Source: Natrinema sp031626495
GTDB lineage: Archaea; Halobacteriota; Halobacteria; Halobacteriales; Natrialbaceae
Assembly (NCBI RefSeq): GCF_031626495.1
Contig: NZ_JAMQOJ010000001.1
Coordinates: 496,001-560,000 of the forward strand
DNA: 64,000 bases
Direction: 5' to 3'
In this document: in pieces, positions 60,349-64,000 of the stretch
Layout of the letters: each line of letters starts with the position of its first letter
Numbering within the stretch: the first letter of the stretch is position 1
Notes under the pieces: model-generated
What the model saw: the letters and a program-made list of their open reading frames with translations, nothing else
Told to the model about the DNA's origin: nothing
Databases searched by the model: none
Position numbers and translations under genes: made by a program

Positions 60349-61122
60349 ATGCTCGAAGCACGAAATCTTCGCAAGGAATTCGGCGAACTGCGCGCAACGG
60401 ACGACGTCTCGCTTCGATTCGGCGAGACCGACGGCGAGATGGTGTTCATCGTCGGCCCGAACGGGGCCGGCAAGACGACGCTCATCAACCTGTTGACCGG
60501 ACTACTCGAGCCCGATCGGGGGTCGGTCGTCGTCCACCGGCGAGAGAACGGCTCGAGCGTCGAGGAGGACATCACGGAGATGGCCCCCGAGGACCGCGTC
60601 GAGGCGGGACTGGTCAGGAGCTTCCAGATCGTCCACGTCTTCGAGGAGATGACCGTCCGCGAGAACCTTCGTATCGCGGTCCTCTCTCGACACGGCAAGA
60701 CGCTGAGCATGCGCTCCGTCGACGACGGTCACGAGGACGTCGAACGCGAAATCGACGATCTCCTCGAGCAGTTCCGCCTGACGGGCGTCCAGCACGAGGT
60801 GGCCGAGACGCTGCCACACGGCGACCGGAAACTGCTGGACGTAGCGATGTCGTTCGGACTCGATCCGACGTACCTGCTGCTCGACGAACCCACCGCCGGC
60901 GTCGCGACCCGCGAAAAGGAGTACGTCATCGAGACCATCGTCGAGGCCAGCGAGGCCGACGGCGTGACGACGGTAACGATCGAGCACGACATGGATCTGG
61001 TCAAAGAGTACGCGGATCGGCTCGTCGTCCTCCACGAGGGCGGCGTCTTCCGCGAGGGCGATCCCTCGCTGCTCGAGACCGATTCCGAACTCCGGCGAGT
61101 CCTGCTGGGGGTGGACGAATGA
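60349..61122 (+). CDS. livG: branched-chain-type ABC ATPase LivG
   Basis: 257 aa. Walker A VGPNGAGKTTLINLLTGLLEP (about 34-54), LivG-type switch region SFQIVHVFEEMTVRENL, signature HGDRKLLDVAMSF, Walker B LLLDEPTAGVA, and H-loop VTTVTIEHDMDLVKEYADRLVVLHEGGVFREG. Energises the importer with LivF. Overlaps livF by 4 bp (ATGA). Confidence 0.92.
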   Translation: MLEARNLRKEFGELRATDDVSLRFGETDGEMVFIVGPNGAGKTTLINLLTGLLEPDRGSVVVHRRENGSSVEEDITEMAPEDRVEAGLVRSFQIVHVFEEMTVRENLRIAVLSRHGKTLSMRSVDDGHEDVEREIDDLLEQFRLTGVQHEVAETLPHGDRKLLDVAMSFGLDPTYLLLDEPTAGVATREKEYVIETIVEASEADGVTTVTIEHDMDLVKEYADRLVVLHEGGVFREGDPSLLETDSELRRVLLGVDE

Positions 61123-61895
61123 GCACGATCGGCACCGACACTGATACCGACGCCGACACCGGCGCATCGGAGACGCTGCTCGAGGTATCGAACCTCTCGG
61201 CGACCGTCGAGGGGTTCGAAGTCACCCACGGGATCGATCTCGAGGTCAACGAGGGCGAGGCCGTCGCGCTCGTCGGCCGCAACGGTGCCGGGAAGACGTC
61301 GACGTTCCGATCGATCATGGGGCTGACGCCGGTCGCGGCCGGTTCGATCAGACTGAACGGCGAGGAACTGCTCGATATGCGTCCCGAACTGATCCCCAGA
61401 CGCGGAATCGGGTACCAGCCGGAAAATCGCGACCTCTTCACCGGGATGACCGTCGAGGAGAACTTCCGGCTCCCGATCTGGACCGCCGGGGACGCACGCG
61501 GTGTCGAAGACGAGGACGCCGTCGTGGAGGACATCTTCGATCTCTTCGACGAACTCGAACACCGCCGCGACGCCGAGGTGCAGAACCTGAGCGGCGGTCA
61601 GGGGAAGATGACCGCGATCGGTCGGGCGCTCGCGCTCCAACCCGATCTGCTCATCCTCGACGAACCGCTCGAGGGACTGGCTCCGGTGGTCGTCGAGAAC
61701 GTCAAATCCTACATTCGCGAGATCATCGACCGGGACATCTCGGTGCTGATCGCCGAGTCGAACGCGAGTCACGTCCCGGAGATCGTCGATCGGATGTACG
61801 TGATCGAGCGCGGCGAGATCGTCGATAGCGGCGATCCCGAAGCCCTCTCGTCGGACGAGGAGATTCAACTCCTCATGCAGGGCGGCGGCGAGTAG
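61119..61895 (+). CDS. livF: branched-chain-type ABC ATPase LivF
   Basis: 258 aa with a short acidic Thr/Asp N-terminal tail. Walker A VGRNGAGKTSTFRSIMGLTPV, signature NLSGGQGKMTAIGRALALQPDLLILDEPLEGLAPVVVENV and Walker B in one block, and a C-terminal DRMYVIERGEIVDSGDPEALSSDEEIQLLMQ. The last gene of the operon; a Bat-type regulator lies in the opposite direction beyond its stop. Confidence 0.92.
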   Translation: MSTIGTDTDTDADTGASETLLEVSNLSATVEGFEVTHGIDLEVNEGEAVALVGRNGAGKTSTFRSIMGLTPVAAGSIRLNGEELLDMRPELIPRRGIGYQPENRDLFTGMTVEENFRLPIWTAGDARGVEDEDAVVEDIFDLFDELEHRRDAEVQNLSGGQGKMTAIGRALALQPDLLILDEPLEGLAPVVVENVKSYIREIIDRDISVLIAESNASHVPEIVDRMYVIERGEIVDSGDPEALSSDEEIQLLMQGGGE

Positions 61896-61986
61896 TCGTC
61901 CTCACCGATCGATTCGGTTTCGGTAGCGGACGTCGATCCCAACCGATTCTCCAGAATTAGTCACTCGTCCGATCGTTCCGATGGAC

Positions 61987-62727
61987 CTACAGCGCTTCGC
62001 GCTCGTCCATCCGCTCGAGCGCGCCCAGCGCCGCTTGCAGGACCTTTCGCTCGGTTCGACGCAGATTCATCGAGACGGCCGTCTTCGAGACGCCGAAGTG
62101 GTCCGCGAGCTCGTCGAGCGTCGTCCCTCGCGGCGTCTCGTAGTAGCCTCGTCGAGAGGCGACTTCGAACGTTTTCCGTTCGGTTTCGGTCAGCGACCGA
62201 CAGCCCTCGAGCAGGCGCATCGCGCTCTCGGAGTTCTCGAGGAGGTCGAACAGCGTCGACGGGCCGAACTGGTCGCGGTCCTCGACGCTGAAATCGTTGT
62301 GTCGCTCGAGTTCCGCGAGGGCGTGATCCTCGTCTTCGTCCTCGTCGAAGCCGACGTGCCACCGTTCGCGGCCGTTTTCGATTTGGAACGGACCAGTGAT
62401 GTAGCCGCCGTTCCGCTGGATCGACCGCATCGCGTTCGTCTGCTCGATTTTCGTCCCGATCTGGGCGACCTCGTCTCGCTTCGAGAGGATGTAACAGTCC
62501 CGCATGTTGGGATGCTCCCGAAGGACCCGCAGACCATCGTCGAGCGCCCCTCTCGAATCCGCTCTGGCGATGAGCCTCGTCTCGAGCTTTTCGGCGCCGG
62601 TATCGAGCTGCCACTGGACGGCAGAGAACGCGATATCGACGTCGTCGGTCGTATCGATAAAGGGACAATCGTACTGCCGCATATCGATATCGAGGTCGAT
62701 CATCGCTACTGAGAGAACCACTGCCAT
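61987..62727 (-). CDS. Bat-type helix-turn-helix regulator
   Basis: 246 aa (ATG 62727 or 62703, MIDLDIDMRQYDCPF). The first 180 residues are a beta-rich sensor-like domain of the bacterio-opsin-activator family (EKLETRLIARADSRGALDDGLRVLREHPNMRDCYILSKRDEV). The C-terminus is the Bat HTH (HTH_10): SLTETERKTFEVASRRGYYETPRGTTLDELADHFGVSKTAVSMNLRRTERKVLQAAL. Such proteins activate metabolic or stress genes in haloarchaea. Located between the importer and the SDR/ligase genes, so it is a plausible local regulator. Confidence 0.88.
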   Translation of the reverse strand: MAVVLSVAMIDLDIDMRQYDCPFIDTTDDVDIAFSAVQWQLDTGAEKLETRLIARADSRGALDDGLRVLREHPNMRDCYILSKRDEVAQIGTKIEQTNAMRSIQRNGGYITGPFQIENGRERWHVGFDEDEDEDHALAELERHNDFSVEDRDQFGPSTLFDLLENSESAMRLLEGCRSLTETERKTFEVASRRGYYETPRGTTLDELADHFGVSKTAVSMNLRRTERKVLQAALGALERMDEREAL

Positions 62728-62859
62728 ACAATGTATTAATAGTTGTTATTATACATGGTCAGAATAGGGGTGCATACTCGACGGTTGACTATTTGTCACG
62801 ATCGGCGAAACTGACGCACAGCCGCTCGCTCGCGCTCTGTTCGGTCGGGGTAGATGTCG

Positions 62860-62870
62860 AAGTTTATATG
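62860..62870 (+). promoter_or_regulatory. promoter of the SDR operon
   Basis: AAGTTTATATG at 62860-62870 is a strong TATA box about 55 nt before the ATG at 62921, giving a 30-nt leader with GGAG (62913-62916) as a possible ribosome-binding site. An alternative TATA-like CGTTTTAGGG (62881-62890) is at the leaderless distance. Both may be used. Confidence 0.4.
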
Positions 62871-62920
62871 TTAATAGCGACGTTTTAGGGCGTCTCTACC
62901 GAACGACTAGCTGGAGAAAA

Positions 62921-63778
62921 ATGTCTCAGAATAACGTTACGCCACCGACGGTGGCACGCGACGACATCTATCCGTTCCCCGATGACTCGTTTACCGACCG
63001 TAACGTCTGTCTCGTGACGGGCGCAGCCTCCGGCATCGGCCGAGCGACCGCGCTAGCCGCCGCCGGCAACGGGCTGACCGTCGCGGCCACCGACATCGAC
63101 GAGGACGGCCTCGCGGGGACCGTCGACCGCGGCGAGGAACTCGGCCTCGAGGGGACGATCGAACCGGTTCCCGGCAATCTGACCGACGATGACGATCTCG
63201 AGCGGGTGGTCGAGGAGGCAGCCGAGTTGGGCGATATCAAGTATCTCGCGAACGTCGCGGGGATGCAACACATCGATCCGATCGACGAGTTCCCGATGGA
63301 GACCTACGACCGGATGCACCGGATCATGCTCCGAGCGCCGCTGTACCTTTCGAAACTCTGTATTCCGCACTTCCGGGAGACCGAAGACGGGACGGGCTGT
63401 GTCGGCAACATGGCCTCGGTCCACGGCCACTACGTCACGAGCGACAAGGTCGCCTACAACGTCTCGAAGTTCGGCCTGCGCGGGCTGACCCAGTCGATCG
63501 CCGCCGAGGGCGACGGGCAGATTCGGGCGTTCTCGATCAGCACCGGTTACGTGAAGACGCCGCTGGTAACGGCCCAGCTCGAGGACACCGCCGAACAGCG
63601 CGGCATCAGCGTCGACGAGGTGATCGAGGACGTGATGCTCGGCCAGTCCCGCGTCAAGGAGATGATGGAACCGATCGACGTCGCCAACCTCTACCTGCTC
63701 GGCTTCTCCGATCTCGGCCGACACCTCGACGGTGGCGACCTGTTGTTTGATGGTGGCATGACGCTAACCTACGAGTAA
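62921..63778 (+). CDS. 3-hydroxybutyrate-dehydrogenase-like SDR
   Basis: 285 aa. Classical short-chain dehydrogenase: TGAASGIGRAT (NAD-binding), NVAG, catalytic Ser in MASVHG, Tyr and Lys in VAYNVSKFG. The segment after it (VKTPLVTAQLEDTAEQRGISVDEVIEDVMLGQSRVKEMMEPIDVANLYLLGFSDLGRHLDGGDLLFDGGMTL) resembles D-3-hydroxybutyrate dehydrogenases, which oxidise 3-hydroxybutyrate to acetoacetate with NAD+. Substrate assignment is moderate. Two bp before the ATG of the acyl-CoA ligase, so the two form an operon. Confidence 0.85.
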   Translation: MSQNNVTPPTVARDDIYPFPDDSFTDRNVCLVTGAASGIGRATALAAAGNGLTVAATDIDEDGLAGTVDRGEELGLEGTIEPVPGNLTDDDDLERVVEEAAELGDIKYLANVAGMQHIDPIDEFPMETYDRMHRIMLRAPLYLSKLCIPHFRETEDGTGCVGNMASVHGHYVTSDKVAYNVSKFGLRGLTQSIAAEGDGQIRAFSISTGYVKTPLVTAQLEDTAEQRGISVDEVIEDVMLGQSRVKEMMEPIDVANLYLLGFSDLGRHLDGGDLLFDGGMTLTYE

Positions 63779-63780
63779 CG

Positions 63781-64000
63781 ATGTCAGGAAACACCAGCCC
63801 CAGCCTCGAGGACATCGACGAGATCGTCCACGAGCCCGGTCGGGAGTTCGTCGAGTCCACGAATATCTACGACTTCATGCAGGAGTACAGGATCGAGGAC
63901 TACGACGACCTCATCGAACGGACGACGACCGAACTCGAGGACGAACCGGAAAGCGGCGTCGACTGGTTCTGGGACGAACTGGTCGACTACCTCGGCATCG
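63781..64000 (+). CDS. acyl-CoA synthetase N-terminus (cut at the edge)
   Basis: Only the first 73 codons are present: MSGNTSPSLEDIDEIVHEPGREFVESTNIYDFMQEYRIEDYDDLIERTTTELEDEPESGVDWFWDELVDYLGI. The acidic start, with DFMQEY and then VDWFWDELVDYLGI, is typical of haloarchaeal AMP-dependent acyl-CoA ligases related to acetyl-/propionyl-/acetoacetyl-CoA synthetases. Only 2 bp after the SDR, so it is probably the next step after acetoacetate formation (acetoacetyl-CoA). Substrate is inferred. Confidence 0.75.
   Translation, partial: MSGNTSPSLEDIDEIVHEPGREFVESTNIYDFMQEYRIEDYDDLIERTTTELEDEPESGVDWFWDELVDYLGI

Noticed and set aside
1..64000. CRISPR arrays, restriction-modification, CBASS, retron, toxin-antitoxin or prophage genes
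   Set aside because: No spaced direct repeats, methylase/nuclease pairs, reverse transcriptase, nucleotidyltransferase or phage structural genes were recognised.

Overview
The window looks like chromosomal DNA of an extremely halophilic archaeon (class Halobacteria, most likely a Natrialbales-type genus such as Natrinema or Haloterrigena; the genus is inference). The signs are GC-rich DNA with a very high density of CTCGAG-type codon pairs, strongly acidic predicted proteins, Tat-type lipoprotein signals on the binding proteins, archaeal TATA boxes about 25-30 nt before start codons (leaderless mRNAs), and many small gene families known from Halobacteria. I recognise no rRNA, tRNA, CRISPR array, prophage or named defence system. 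Most of it is ordinary core genome with dense genes on both strands.

Layout. 1-6,000: NDUFA9-like reductase (cut at the left edge), tmk, a TrkA-type NAD-binding protein flanked by two small Lrp/AsnC ligand-binding (RAM) proteins, a hairpin-rich intergenic region, small conserved proteins, metY. 6,000-19,000: 7TM histidine kinase, gpmI, HTTM membrane protein, zinc ribbon, nurA, a double-HTH protein, a secreted cohesin-domain protein with an archaeosortase-like tail, herA, a membrane-anchored sulfite-oxidase-type molybdoprotein and a small hydrolase. 19,000-27,000: pspA, a solitary TnpB element, regulators, a Tat lipoprotein, two tandem paralogous membrane proteins, a frameshifted zinc-ribbon gene, a P-loop kinase and a TrmB regulator. 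27,000-43,500: a probable D-glutamate pathway (dgcN-dgcA) with a Tat-exported neighbour and a divergent MFS carrier, a Vms1-type release factor, ArsR-type regulator, ppsA, PhzF protein, a Tat hydrolase lacking its serine nucleophile, and thiC. 43,500-51,400: TAXI-type TRAP transporter, phosphoribosyltransferase, Spo0M, MATE exporter, mtnP and a zinc-ribbon membrane protein broken at a nine-G tract. 51,700-56,700: scpA-smc-coiled-coil operon. 56,900-64,000: a complete branched-chain-type ABC importer, a Bat-type regulator, a 3-hydroxybutyrate-dehydrogenase-like SDR and the start of an acyl-CoA synthetase.

Functional links: HerA and NurA form the archaeal end-resection machine and lie 2.4 kb apart. 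ScpA and SMC overlap and form condensin. DgcN and DgcA overlap by four bases and would turn D-Glu into N-acetyl-L-Glu through N-acetyl-D-Glu. The SDR and the acyl-CoA ligase at the right edge could take 3-hydroxybutyrate to acetoacetyl-CoA, and the neighbouring importer and regulator may serve the same physiology.

The least ordinary signals are: (i) a structured intergenic element present twice (about 3,118 and 51,592) whose hairpin shows compensatory base changes; (ii) a TnpB with all nuclease residues but a CTG where its start codon should be; (iii) two genes interrupted at homopolymers (T4 at 25,143, G9 at 50,810); (iv) a Ser-to-Gly replacement in an alpha/beta hydrolase; and (v) the dgcN-dgcA pair in an archaeon, a lineage without murein. 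I did not find a clearly new multi-gene system.
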